Part shown: positions 1-8,524 of the stretch, one piece after another
Position numbering within the stretch: position 1 is the first letter of the stretch
Layout of the letters: each line of letters starts with the position of its first letter
Assembly (NCBI RefSeq): GCF_002849695.1
Contig: NZ_CP018937.1
Location: 1,178,001-1,242,000, forward strand
Direction: 5' to 3'
DNA from: Bacteroides fragilis
Lineage (GTDB): Bacteria > Bacteroidota > Bacteroidia > Bacteroidales > Bacteroidaceae
Length of the DNA: 64,000 nt
Position numbers and translations under genes: made by a program
The notes under the pieces: model-generated
Seen by the model: only the letters and a program-made list of their open reading frames with translations
Database searches by the model: none
What the model was told of the DNA's origin: nothing

Positions 1-795
1 ATATACATTGACTTGTTTGAAACTTTTAAATAGAGTCCTATCATACTTCGTACCAGCTTTAACTGATGAAAGCAAAAAGTTCGATTTTGCTTTAAATTCC
101 TGTTCATTGAATTGGTCAGTACTTTCATATTTGCCTGTGTAGAAAGCTGAGAAATTACCACCTAATAATATATCCGTCATAACATGTGTACCATATTTTT
201 GGATAATTTCTTGTCCCGATAGTTCTTTTAAATCTGCAAGGAACTCATCTGACAGAAAATATTTTAGTCTTGATGGCGAGGTATATGGAAGGGTCAGTCT
301 TCTGGTTGTTTTTAAGGCATCAACTTTATAGAAGGAGTTTAAATTATTGCTAGTACTATTTTGATTAATTGTTGCCTCTAAATCAAGAGAAAAAACTTTT
401 AGTATTTTAGTTCCTATTTTAGTTTTTACATTAACATTGAGCTTCTTTGTTAATTTATCAATTGATGTGCCATATGCAATTCTAGACTGCGCGCGTCCAT
501 GTAATATCGCTTCATTTATTTTTGCCGATGTAAAAGATAGTTCATCTTTAGTTATTTGATCTCGCCCTCTGCCTTCTTCCAGTCTTTCTATATCTATTAC
601 TTTACCTTGCACGTATAAAGGGTCACTAAAATCTGCATAAAAACAGTTATAACCATAACCTAATGCATCGTATTTACCATCTCCAACGGCTCTGGTGCTT
701 GGTTGAATGTTTTCTAATTGTTCAGTGTCAATAAGCCCATTGTCAGTACAAGATACAATGAGCAGAGTTGACAAAAGATAAGTGATTTTTTTCAT
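1..795 (-). CDS. MACPF-domain lipoprotein (N-terminal part, cut by window edge)
   Basis: The frame is open from ATG at 795 to the window edge (265 codons visible; the 3' end lies outside). The N-terminus is a lipoprotein signal, with the lipobox LLIVSC at about residues 11-16. Residues 201-213 read YGTHVMTDILLGG, which fits the signature of MACPF (membrane attack complex/perforin) proteins: Tyr-Gly-Thr-His, then a Gly-Gly pair, in the central sheet. Bacteroidales MACPF lipoproteins include secreted pore-forming antimicrobial toxins (BSAP family) that kill related strains, so an antagonistic role is an inference from the family. The gene follows three cobalamin-operon genes on the same strand with a 66-base gap that holds a strong hairpin. 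It is clearly AT-richer than btuB and the 680-residue propeller gene, which suggests acquisition. The MACPF assignment is fairly sure; the target and completeness are unknown. Confidence 0.85.
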   Translation of the reverse strand, partial: MKKITYLLSTLLIVSCTDNGLIDTEQLENIQPSTRAVGDGKYDALGYGYNCFYADFSDPLYVQGKVIDIERLEEGRGRDQITKDELSFTSAKINEAILHGRAQSRIAYGTSIDKLTKKLNVNVKTKIGTKILKVFSLDLEATINQNSTSNNLNSFYKVDALKTTRRLTLPYTSPSRLKYFLSDEFLADLKELSGQEIIQKYGTHVMTDILLGGNFSAFYTGKYESTDQFNEQEFKAKSNFLLSSVKAGTKYDRTLFKSFKQVNVY

Positions 796-816
796 AATGA
801 ATATTGTTTAGGTTGA

Positions 817-850
817 ATAATCGAGTGTTTTTAAATAAACACTCGATTAT
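817..850 (-). terminator. Strong hairpin between the propeller gene and the MACPF gene
   Basis: A perfect 14-base stem (817-830 with 837-850, arms ATAATCGAGTGTTT / AAACACTCGATTAT) and a 6-base loop lie 12 bases after the upstream stop codon. No U-tract follows on the minus strand, so it may be a partial terminator, an attenuator or a 3'-end stabiliser rather than a full stop. Confidence 0.55.
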
Positions 851-861
851 ATTTGTATTAA

Positions 862-2229
862 TTATTTGAAAACTATGCTTGAAGGGAACCAATATTTACC
901 TGTATAGTCAATTATTTGCTTTTGTGTTCCGGATTGACCATCAGCCACATAAATATTAGTATTTAAATAATGCGCACCATAGCCATCCTCAGTGTAAATA
1001 AGATAGACATCTCCATTTTGAGGATTCACTTGTATGCCTGCACCATATATTGATTGTATTTTGGAAGGGGCTTTGAAAAATTCTTGAGCAATTTTGCTTT
1101 CCGTGTTGTATTTGTAGATGTTTTTTCCATAGTAACTATCGCCATAAGCACCTGGCACGACAGTAGTATTAACTATATACAATGCATTTTCTGTTGTAGA
1201 TGCACATAATCCTGTAGGAGTATATGCCCATTGATTATAAAACACATTTATATTATCAGGTAGCTCAACAGTGGTTTCGTCTAACGTTTTAGGATCGATT
1301 TTTATTAACGATTGGCCGTTGGCGGCCCAGATATTTCCATCTTTTGTCTGCGCGAATCCCGTTTTCATTAAAGCGGTTAGTTTTTTTACGAAAGAGAGGT
1401 CGGAAGATTTGTAGATCTTTATTGTATCCATATTATTTACGAATACATAATCGCCTGACTTTAAGATGTCTTTACAGCCATTTCCGTTGGCTGACTCGCT
1501 ATTGAGTTGTGGGAGCATATTGCCGATAGATAATGGATTTAAATTAATTTTATAGGCACCTCTGCTTGCGGTCAATATACCTGTAGTTTCATTAATTGTA
1601 CAGAAACTGTTTGCTTGTCCGTAGTCTAATTGTTCTTCTATTTCTGTACTTAATTGTTTGGTGATGTTGAAGTTAGCCAGCTCAATTTGGGTTAGATATG
1701 GAGCATCTTTAGCTACGATATACATGTATGAATCTTGAATGACTCCAACAGTTCCTGTTTGGCCAAGTGATTCAACAATGTTAAAGTTCCATTTTCCATC
1801 TTTATAATAATTTACGGAGGCTGGATCGTGACCTGCCCATCCTTCGTTAATCACATAGAAACCACCGTAATATGCGAAAACATCTACTGTTATTTGGGCT
1901 TTATCCGTGTTCCCTTTAGAGTCTTGTGCTTCGAAAATGATCTCGTGTTTTCCTCCAACCGAAGTGCTGAAAGTGTAGTTAACCTCATTGGATACCTCTT
2001 TGCCATCTATTTTCCAAGAATAGATTTTAGGGTTAATTAGGTTTAGGGTAGGCTTTAAAGTTAAATCTTCACCTTTAGCAATGATAGTGTCATTGGGAAG
2101 ACTCAGATTTTCGAAATTCGTAGGATAATAATATTTATCATCATCGTCATTACATGAAGAGATGATTATTGGCAAAGCACAAAGTGCAATAAAGCACATT
2201 TTAGTAATTAAAGCATTTATTTTTTTCAT
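862..2229 (-). CDS. Surface lipoprotein: PKD-like domain plus beta-propeller (DUF5074-like)
   Basis: 455 residues from ATG 2229. A longer frame reaching 2316 lacks a signal sequence and overlaps the gene upstream, so I reject it. The N-terminus is a lipoprotein signal ending ALPIIISSC and followed by Asp-rich residues, as in Bacteroides surface-exported lipoproteins. Residues about 45-120 look like a PKD/Ig-like fold (ISWKIDG-type strand, final TVDV strand). The rest repeats short propeller-like blades with asparagine- and glycine-rich turns, resembling DUF5074/YncE-type propellers. It lies 34 bases downstream of the larger propeller gene, so it is probably co-transcribed behind the cobalamin riboswitch. 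A role as an accessory corrinoid-capture protein is inferred from that position only. Base composition is AT-rich compared with the two genes upstream. Confidence 0.75.
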   Translation of the reverse strand: MKKINALITKMCFIALCALPIIISSCNDDDDKYYYPTNFENLSLPNDTIIAKGEDLTLKPTLNLINPKIYSWKIDGKEVSNEVNYTFSTSVGGKHEIIFEAQDSKGNTDKAQITVDVFAYYGGFYVINEGWAGHDPASVNYYKDGKWNFNIVESLGQTGTVGVIQDSYMYIVAKDAPYLTQIELANFNITKQLSTEIEEQLDYGQANSFCTINETTGILTASRGAYKINLNPLSIGNMLPQLNSESANGNGCKDILKSGDYVFVNNMDTIKIYKSSDLSFVKKLTALMKTGFAQTKDGNIWAANGQSLIKIDPKTLDETTVELPDNINVFYNQWAYTPTGLCASTTENALYIVNTTVVPGAYGDSYYGKNIYKYNTESKIAQEFFKAPSKIQSIYGAGIQVNPQNGDVYLIYTEDGYGAHYLNTNIYVADGQSGTQKQIIDYTGKYWFPSSIVFK

Positions 2230-2263
2230 GTTACAAAAATTAAATAATAAATAAGTGAGATAA

Positions 2264-4306
2264 TTATTTCTTGTAGTGTAAATCTTCCACCGCCTGTATC
2301 TCCGTAGAGGCTTCACCCAGCCAACCGCAGTTCTGGTTGACCGCTGTATAAATCTTCACGAAGTCGATGCCGTCCAGATGAACCGGCTTTCCGTCTTTAT
2401 CTACCGCCCAGTCTATCTTGAATTGAGAATATTCCGTATTGTTCGGATGGTTGTCGGCATATCCCCAGGCATAACAGTAGCCTACCCAATGCTCGGGCAT
2501 GCCCGGACGCGGCTCGTTGATGGAGTTGTCCGCCAAGCGGCTTCCGCGGAATGTGATTTCAGCCGGCATCCATGCCGGATAATAAGAACCCTGGGTGTGA
2601 TACGTGTTCCGGTAGATGTATCCCTCTTTGCCTTGATTGTCTTTCCACTTTACATCCCCGTCTGCCGGAGTGGGACGGTAGTAAGTGATTTCGTAGTTGC
2701 GGATGGTGGCAGGCGAGTTATATTCGCTTCCTGCCAATTCGTACCACTCATCATCCGGCAATCCGTTGCCATTCGTGTCTTTGGATACAAGCACGATTCC
2801 CGGTTCGGAGTTTCCTCCGGGTTTATCCAGCAGAGTGCCATACATATCATAGTAGGCGTTGCCGTATATCTTGAAGTCATATTCACCGGGGACGTTAGGG
2901 ATGGTATGGTCGAATCCCACGGTAATGTTACCTCCGAATCCTCCGAGCGTGAAGAGACAGGTGGTGCGGTCCTGTAGCAGTTCGGTGGCGCGTGCCAACA
3001 CTTGAATACCGGTGAATCCCTCTTCGTAAGCAGTATAAGAGGTATTCATATATTGTGATGGCGCCGGATTATACTCCAATACTTTATTGGCGAAGGCACC
3101 TGCTTCCGGGTCTGCGGGATTTTCGTCGGGATTGCCTTGGGAGGCTTTGTTCCGGAACAGGACGGTATTGGAGTTGATTCCCACATTGGGCAGCTTAAAT
3201 ATAAGTTGTCCCTGCGGACTAAAGCATAACACATCTCCTTTCACCTTATAGTCGTAAGCGTCGGTGATGTAGACGTTTCCACTGTAAGGGTTGACACTGA
3301 TGCTGTAAGGAGTGCGTATCGTGGTGCCGTCTGTGATGAAGTTTTCTCGCTCTGTCTTTCCGGCTTTCAGATTGAAGACTTTGATTTGAGAATCTTGGGT
3401 GCGGTAGTCGTAGTTATACAGATAGGCCATGTTGTCGTGAATGGTGAAGCTCAACACCTTTTCGTCGAAAGTCCGTACCACTTGATCGGTATGACCGTCT
3501 ATTTGTACGAAGTGATAGTCACCCGCCTCTATGTTTTCGCCGTGCGTGGCTACATAGACGCTGCCATCCGGCCCGGCCTGTATATCTCCCGGATTGGGAC
3601 CTACTTCTATCTTCTTGATTTCGGTGAAAGAAGGGATGTCGATCACAGAGACCGTGCGGTCTACCCCGATGCCTTCCCAGTCCAGTCCTCCGGAATTGGA
3701 AACATACAGCTTTCCGTTCTGCACGCAGATACCGTCAGGGTTTCTGCCCGCCCGGGTCAGTGCGTCGATGGAAAGAGAGGCAGTATCTATTCGCGCCACT
3801 GTTCCGTCGAAGGAACACACGTATGCCTTGCCTCCGTCGAAAGCGATGTTGCGGGGTTGCCGGGAACTTCCGTTTTCTGACAGCATGGGTATCTGCTTGA
3901 CAGACTTGCCGCTTTGCAAGTCGACCACTTCTATCTGGCTCGATACATTGACCACGATATAGAGTTTGCTTCCATAAATGCCCATGTCATTGGCGGTATC
4001 CCCTAGGCCGCGTCGGTTGATGCTGCGGAAGTAGTCGGTGTTCAGCTGATTGTTCTTGAAGGAATACAAAGCCAGCGAGCTGTTGTTCAGGTTGAAGAGT
4101 CCTTCGCTGAGGATGTAGAGTTCGGCTGTTCCGGTTTCGGCGGGCATACCGTCGTCGCCACCCGAAGGGGTATCCGTGTCTTCCAGGTCATCGCACGAGG
4201 CGAAGAGAAGCAGGAAGAGGAGGAAAAAGAAGGACACGCCTCCGATACCTCTCCGAAAGAGGGAAGAGGAATTGCTTCTGCCGTTATTGAATGAAGTTGT
4301 TTTCAT
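2264..4306 (-). CDS. BtuG-like cobalamin-operon surface lipoprotein
   Basis: 680 residues. The signal peptide has an unusually long n-region (about 25 residues before the hydrophobic core) and a lipobox ending LLFASC, then DDLEDTD. Residues about 45-390 form a beta-propeller with blade motifs such as VVDLQSGK, VSVIDIPS, VFNLKAGK and a YVTN-like SVNPYSGNVYITD. The C-terminal 260 residues are a separate domain with a DTNGNGLPDDEWYELAG segment and many aromatic residues. BtuG-type propeller lipoproteins cap BtuB on the Bacteroides surface and bind corrinoids very tightly; that assignment rests on the propeller fold, the lipobox and position 46 bases after the BtuB gene under a cobalamin riboswitch. 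The C-terminal domain is an extension whose role I cannot name. Part of the n-region is encoded by a palindromic repeat (4236-4275). Confidence 0.75.
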   Translation of the reverse strand: MKTTSFNNGRSNSSSLFRRGIGGVSFFFLLFLLLFASCDDLEDTDTPSGGDDGMPAETGTAELYILSEGLFNLNNSSLALYSFKNNQLNTDYFRSINRRGLGDTANDMGIYGSKLYIVVNVSSQIEVVDLQSGKSVKQIPMLSENGSSRQPRNIAFDGGKAYVCSFDGTVARIDTASLSIDALTRAGRNPDGICVQNGKLYVSNSGGLDWEGIGVDRTVSVIDIPSFTEIKKIEVGPNPGDIQAGPDGSVYVATHGENIEAGDYHFVQIDGHTDQVVRTFDEKVLSFTIHDNMAYLYNYDYRTQDSQIKVFNLKAGKTERENFITDGTTIRTPYSISVNPYSGNVYITDAYDYKVKGDVLCFSPQGQLIFKLPNVGINSNTVLFRNKASQGNPDENPADPEAGAFANKVLEYNPAPSQYMNTSYTAYEEGFTGIQVLARATELLQDRTTCLFTLGGFGGNITVGFDHTIPNVPGEYDFKIYGNAYYDMYGTLLDKPGGNSEPGIVLVSKDTNGNGLPDDEWYELAGSEYNSPATIRNYEITYYRPTPADGDVKWKDNQGKEGYIYRNTYHTQGSYYPAWMPAEITFRGSRLADNSINEPRPGMPEHWVGYCYAWGYADNHPNNTEYSQFKIDWAVDKDGKPVHLDGIDFVKIYTAVNQNCGWLGEASTEIQAVEDLHYKK
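4236..4275 (-). repeat. Palindromic CTCTTCC..GGAGAGG repeat read in frame into the signal peptide
   Basis: On the coding strand the segment reads CCTCTTCCCTCTTTCGGAGA and then a GGAGG-type tail. It encodes residues around SSSLFRRGIGGV, just before the hydrophobic core of the propeller lipoprotein. Similar segments occur in the BioG-BioC gene (44428-44463) and the SusD gene (52105-52152). Confidence 0.55.
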
Positions 4307-4352
4307 ATTGCTGATTCTTTTGATAATTACTGATTCAATGTCTGGAGTATCT

Positions 4353-6389
4353 TTAGTATCTTACTTTCATCGTCACTCTCACCGAGCGTCCCGGCATGGG
4401 GAAGTTCTTCACTATCTCGTAATTCTTGTCCAGCAAGTTCAGCACTTCCACTGTCAGGGATGTGTTTACGTTACGGATACGCAGATCGCGGCTGACGGAT
4501 ACACTGTGGTCGCTGTAACTGTCCAGCCGGTTTTCGCGAAGGTTCTGTCCCAGCATATAGCGCTTGCCCGAAAAGAGGAACGAGTAGGAGAGGTTCACCC
4601 ACGGAGTCTCGATGCCGGCTTGTCCCGATCCGGATACACGGGGAGTATAGGCGATTTGTTGCTTGTAGGTTTTCCCTCCCGGTTCGGTCATATCCAGTGC
4701 ACGCTGATAAGTGTAGTTCCCCGAAAGGTTCACCCGTAGTTTCTCCCAGGGTTGCAGACTGATGTTTCCGGCAACGTCGATTCCTTTGATGTCCACTTTG
4801 CCGAGGTTCACCATGCTCCATATAAAGAGGTTCTTGGTGGGTATGGCTATGATTTTGTCTTTCACCTTATTATAGTAAGCATCTGCCGTGACGGATACAT
4901 AGGGGATCAGTTCATTGATCGACCGGCTGTATGTCAGTCCTAAGTTGTATTGCGTCGTGCTTTCCGGTTTCAGGTTCGTGTTGCCCACCTGTCCGTAGTA
5001 CAGGTCGTTGAAGCTGGGCAACCGGAAGATGTCTTTATAGAACAGGCGGATGCGGAACTCTTCGCCGGCAAAGGGCTTGAACGACGCGCTGACGTACGGA
5101 GAGAGTTTCCGTCGGTTGGCTGCGGCGCTGCCTTGGCGCACCTCCTCGTTGATGACCGTTGCCAGTACCGAGGCCGAAGCGGTCAACCAGTCGTTGACGT
5201 ATTTTCCGGCAAAGACCGTCAGCCACGAATAACGGGTAGGATATGCGAAATCTTTCAGGTTCGCGTTCAGCCGGTTGATGCTCGCGTCTGTCGAAAGCGA
5301 AAAAGAGAGGTTGCTGAGCACCCGGTAGAGCGCCGAAGCCGAGAGGTAATACTCTTGCTGGTAATAACTGTTCTCCGTTTTGCCTTCCGAACCTTTATAG
5401 TCGGGGTCGAGATAACGTTGGTAGCTCCAGTTCCATTTGGCCGAAGTCTGGAAGACCCATTGGCGGCTGAATTCTTTTTTGTATTGGCTTTGCACGAAGA
5501 CATTCTTATCCCAGAGATGCTGTGAAGAGTAGTCGTAATAGTAAGTCGTGGCATTGGGCAGTCCGCGGGACGACTGATAGTAATAGGCCTTTAGCCGCCA
5601 TTGTTCCGTATCCGAGAAGTTGCCGAACAATCCCGCTTCGGCACGGAGGTTTTTCACTTCCGTGTTTTTCCGTTTCTCACGGGAGGTCAGGTCATTGTCC
5701 TCGCCATAATGCAATGTGAAAGGATAATGACCATCGGCCGACATCCATTCGCCGTTGGCGGAGAGCACCCATTTCCGGCTCAGTTTCTGTTCGAGCAGGA
5801 GAGACGGATTGACCAGTCCCCACGAACCCGTTTTGAACGAGGCGCTCAGGTTGGTACGCCGGTTGTCTTTGAATTGCGGTGTCAGTGTCTGTATGTTCAG
5901 TATCCCGGCGGAAGCGAAAAACCTTGCGGGCTGAAAGATGTTGTCGCTCTGTCCGTTGCTGAGTGACAGGCGGTCTACATTGTCCAGTGAGAAACGTCCG
6001 ATGTCTATTTGCCCCGTCTGGCAGTCGCTGATCGTTATTCCGTCATATCCCACGGCGGTATGCTCGGCTCCGAGACTCCGCAATGAAACGGTTTTCAGTC
6101 CGCCGATGCCGCCGTAGTCTTTCACCGTAACTCCGGCAAAGTGTTTCACGGCATCCGACACTTGCAATACGTTGAGGCTTTTGAGTTCTTCTTTAGAGAA
6201 CACCTGAGTGGGAGCCATGGCTCTCACTTCGCGGGTGTGGTATGCTTCGGCAACGGTTACTTCGGGGATTGAATAAGTACGGGCGGTATCTGCTTTCTGC
6301 TGCTGGGCGGAAAGCGAAACGGTAAGAGCCTGGCAGCAACAGAAAGCAACACAGGAGTATAATAGCTTAGGTAATCTGAGTATATTCAT
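4353..6389 (-). CDS. btuB: TonB-dependent cobalamin receptor (BtuB-type)
   Basis: 678 residues with a signal peptide (MNILRLPKLLYSCVAF... cleaved after SLSAQ). The plug domain runs over about residues 45-160, with VLQVSDAVKHFAGVTVKDYG and the conserved VSLRSLGAEHTAV and ILNIQT segments. A 22-strand barrel follows, ending in the aromatic C-terminus RVTMKVRY typical of outer-membrane barrels. It imports corrinoids across the outer membrane using TonB energy. Substrate assignment comes mainly from the cobalamin riboswitch about 180 bases upstream and the BtuG-like gene downstream. It is shorter than SusC proteins and lacks their N-terminal carboxypeptidase-like domain, which fits a vitamin receptor rather than a glycan receptor. 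Confidence 0.88.
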   Translation of the reverse strand: MNILRLPKLLYSCVAFCCCQALTVSLSAQQQKADTARTYSIPEVTVAEAYHTREVRAMAPTQVFSKEELKSLNVLQVSDAVKHFAGVTVKDYGGIGGLKTVSLRSLGAEHTAVGYDGITISDCQTGQIDIGRFSLDNVDRLSLSNGQSDNIFQPARFFASAGILNIQTLTPQFKDNRRTNLSASFKTGSWGLVNPSLLLEQKLSRKWVLSANGEWMSADGHYPFTLHYGEDNDLTSREKRKNTEVKNLRAEAGLFGNFSDTEQWRLKAYYYQSSRGLPNATTYYYDYSSQHLWDKNVFVQSQYKKEFSRQWVFQTSAKWNWSYQRYLDPDYKGSEGKTENSYYQQEYYLSASALYRVLSNLSFSLSTDASINRLNANLKDFAYPTRYSWLTVFAGKYVNDWLTASASVLATVINEEVRQGSAAANRRKLSPYVSASFKPFAGEEFRIRLFYKDIFRLPSFNDLYYGQVGNTNLKPESTTQYNLGLTYSRSINELIPYVSVTADAYYNKVKDKIIAIPTKNLFIWSMVNLGKVDIKGIDVAGNISLQPWEKLRVNLSGNYTYQRALDMTEPGGKTYKQQIAYTPRVSGSGQAGIETPWVNLSYSFLFSGKRYMLGQNLRENRLDSYSDHSVSVSRDLRIRNVNTSLTVEVLNLLDKNYEIVKNFPMPGRSVRVTMKVRY

Positions 6390-6567
6390 CTTTGTTTTTT
6401 GTTGTTAAAATGTCCGGACGAACTCACTTCGGCCGGACACACTAAAATAAACTTGGCAGAGTTTATTATCATAACTTACTTTCTCTGAATCAGAGTGATG
6501 AATAAAATGACGGATGGAATAGTTCCGGCTCATTAGACTCAACGCTTTTTCCTCGAAAGCAATGAAA

Positions 6568-6757
6568 AAGATGCACAGGCAGGTCTTCTGACTCGTTTCT
6601 GTTGATAAGCGCCTTCCCAGGAAACGTTTCCCAGTGGCAAGTGGTGGTTGCTTACAACAATCTGATGTGAAACTTACAGCAGCGGGACTGTTCAGGATTT
6701 GCACCTGATTCCCTTTTAATTGCATCCCCGGAACACGGAGAATACAAACCAATGCAC
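6568..6757 (-). promoter_or_regulatory. Cobalamin (AdoCbl) riboswitch
   Basis: On the minus strand I read the conserved core GGTGCAAATCCTGAACAG, then TCCCGCTGCTGTAA, then GCCACTGGG and GGGAAGGCGC, and finally the B12-box end GAGTCAGAAGACCTGCCTG. Order and spacing are those of class I cobalamin riboswitches. It lies in the leader of the BtuB gene, so high corrinoid should switch the operon off. Confidence 0.96.
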
Positions 6758-6759
6758 TG

Positions 6760-6767
6760 CAAAGATA
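6760..6767 (-). promoter_or_regulatory. Bacteroides -7 box of the B12 operon
   Basis: TATCTTTG on the minus strand matches TAnnTTTG and sits just before the riboswitch, giving a start near 6753. I see no convincing -33 TTTG. Confidence 0.6.
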
Positions 6768-6981
6768 AAAAGAATATTAGAAATAGCATACTAATTTGTG
6801 ATTATTCTTTGTGCATCGCAGAGCGGACGGAACAGCATCGGGCAGGTGATCGGAATAACGTAAACAGTCGGTGTCATTTGTCTTGCCCCCGGGCGATAAT
6901 GATGTCAGAATGACGGATAATCGCTCTTTGGGCTGACACACTCTTTCTCTAAAACCGGTGAACCGGAAGAAAAAACGGAGG

Positions 6982-7113
6982 AAAGCCCGGCTTTTCTGCC
7001 CCGAAAGCCGGGTTTTGAGTGGTGAAGAGCCGGGCTTTTGCAGAAAAGAAGCAGGCATTCACTCCAAAAGACGGGTACATTTGCTCCGAAAGAAGTAAGC
7101 ATTTTCCAAAAAG
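6982..7113. repeat. Array of six degenerate 22-base units
   Basis: Units start at 6982, 7004, 7026, 7048, 7070 and 7092, each exactly 22 bases. The first three share AAAGCCGGGCTTTT-type palindromic cores. The last three share GAAG..GCATTT..TCCAAAA-type text. The 6780-7490 interval otherwise holds no gene I can support. Two other arrays with the same period occur in this window. Confidence 0.65.
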
Positions 7114-7411
7114 GTTTACTTCTTTTTCAAATATCTCTATATGTTATGCTCCATTACATATATTGTCATGAAAACCGGGACTTATAGCTCCGGGTTTTGT
7201 TCCGGTTGCTTACCGGATATGATCGTTCGGGAAGTGTCGGAAAGAGTGGGTTTGTCTCTAAAAAACTGCTTTATGGACGGAACATTTCCAGACAGCTTTC
7301 TTCCGGTGGATAAAAGGAGGTAATTACTGTCGAATGGATGAACGGGCAATCGAATAGGGAGCGTTTTTCAGAACCTTGCCGTGTATCGGCCCGAAAGAAC
7401 GGAAAATAGAG

Positions 7412-7450
7412 AGGTCGGATTATCATTCTGTCAAAATGATAACCCGACCT
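7412..7450 (-). terminator. Hairpin downstream of the thioredoxin-like lipoprotein gene
   Basis: The arms AGGTCGGATTATCATT (7412-7427) and AATGATAACCCGACCT (7435-7450) are nearly perfectly complementary. The hairpin lies 45 bases beyond the minus-strand stop codon at 7495. The U-rich tail is weak. Confidence 0.6.
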
Positions 7451-7494
7451 TCCGTATGTCTCCGGAGTGAAATGCCCCGCTTCGGTATGCTTGT

Positions 7495-8430
7495 TCAGCC
7501 GCGCTCTGCCAGATACTGCTCTACCTTTTGCAGGGTGGCGTCTTTCAGCAATACGGTTTTGTTCTTATCCAGTAAATAAAGAGTGGGAATGGCTCTCAGG
7601 TCATACAGGTTTTTGTTTTTGATGACCAGTTCTTTATCATATCCGTTGGTCCATTCTTTCGCAAAGTCGTTGCGGTGCTTTTTCCATTCATCCAATTCTT
7701 CATCCGGATAGATGGACAGGACTTTCAGTTTCTTGGCGGCTGTGAATCCGTTGATGACCGGAGAAGCCTTTAACCCCTCTATCATCTCCGCGCACGCATG
7801 GCAACCCGGATTGTTGATAAACAGCAGTGTGTATTCCGCAGGGAACTGATAAAGCGTACCCTTGGCGCCCGAATCCAATGTGTAGGTGAAGTTGAGTGCC
7901 TTAGTGCCTAACCGGTTCTTCTGTGCCAGCTCCAGCCGCGCCTGCGGACGTATCTTTTCCGTTTCATTCAGCATGGGGGAGGCTGTCAGAGCTTCCAGCA
8001 CGGGGATGTAAAGCTCCTCGTTACGCATAGGCGAGTTAGGGTCGTAGAGGTATTTATCGGCCAGTTCCGCAAAGAAATCCAGCATCTTTTTGTTTTTCCC
8101 GGCCCGGCCGATCGTTTCTTTTATGGCAGTTTGCGCGTCGGACAAGGGCACATGTTCCAACAAATCGCAATAATCCACCCAAGCCTGTTCGGCAACGTCG
8201 ATCTGACTGACGTAGGTGGTGTCTGTAAAGTCAAAGCGATCCCAATAGTGCTTTACCATATAATCTGCCCGTTGCGACACCGTGTTCAGCACTACGGGTA
8301 TGTCGGGTAAATTGAAAACTTTAACCGTATCTTGCTTTCCGTTCTGCTCCTGGCTGGCCGCGGGGCCGCTTTTACAGGCAGTAAGCACCAATAACAGTAT
8401 AAATGAAAGGTATTTTACATTGCTTATCAT
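7495..8430 (-). CDS. Thioredoxin-like (TlpA/DUF5106-type) lipoprotein
   Basis: 311 residues. The signal ends LLLVLTACKSG, a lipobox, so the protein is anchored in the outer or inner membrane facing the periplasm. The N-terminal half is helical (DUF5106-like, with an MVKHYWDRFDFTDTTY segment). The C-terminal half is a thioredoxin fold in which NPGCHACAEM supplies a CxxC redox pair, and AIPTLYLLDKNKTVLLKD carries the expected cis-proline. It probably handles thiol-disulfide exchange in the envelope; the substrate is unknown. A promoter box TATCTTTG lies at 8453-8460, back to back with that of the divergent gene. Confidence 0.8.
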   Translation of the reverse strand: MISNVKYLSFILLLVLTACKSGPAASQEQNGKQDTVKVFNLPDIPVVLNTVSQRADYMVKHYWDRFDFTDTTYVSQIDVAEQAWVDYCDLLEHVPLSDAQTAIKETIGRAGKNKKMLDFFAELADKYLYDPNSPMRNEELYIPVLEALTASPMLNETEKIRPQARLELAQKNRLGTKALNFTYTLDSGAKGTLYQFPAEYTLLFINNPGCHACAEMIEGLKASPVINGFTAAKKLKVLSIYPDEELDEWKKHRNDFAKEWTNGYDKELVIKNKNLYDLRAIPTLYLLDKNKTVLLKDATLQKVEQYLAERG

Positions 8431-8452
8431 AATCTTTTGTTTTGATATGGGA

Positions 8453-8480
8453 CAAAGATAGTATTTTTATTCTATATTTG
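8453..8480. promoter_or_regulatory. Back-to-back divergent promoter boxes
   Basis: TATCTTTG on the minus strand (8460-8453) serves the thioredoxin-like gene. TATATTTG on the plus strand (8473-8480) serves the 612-residue gene. Both match the Bacteroides -7 consensus. Confidence 0.6.
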
Positions 8481-8524
8481 TACTCAGTGATGAAAACGTT
8501 ATACACACAACAAACAAGTCAGAC

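Noticed and set aside
6405..6752. 115-codon minus-strand ORF upstream of btuB
   Set aside because: It overlaps the cobalamin riboswitch, whose conserved RNA motifs explain the sequence.
6777..7102. Minus-strand ORFs with apparent repeats (HHSKPGF, GRKAGLS)
   Set aside because: The reading frames are by-products of the 22-base array; no promoter, start signal or family.
7141..7323. 60-codon plus-strand ORF
   Set aside because: No ribosome site, unusual residue mix and no recognisable domain.
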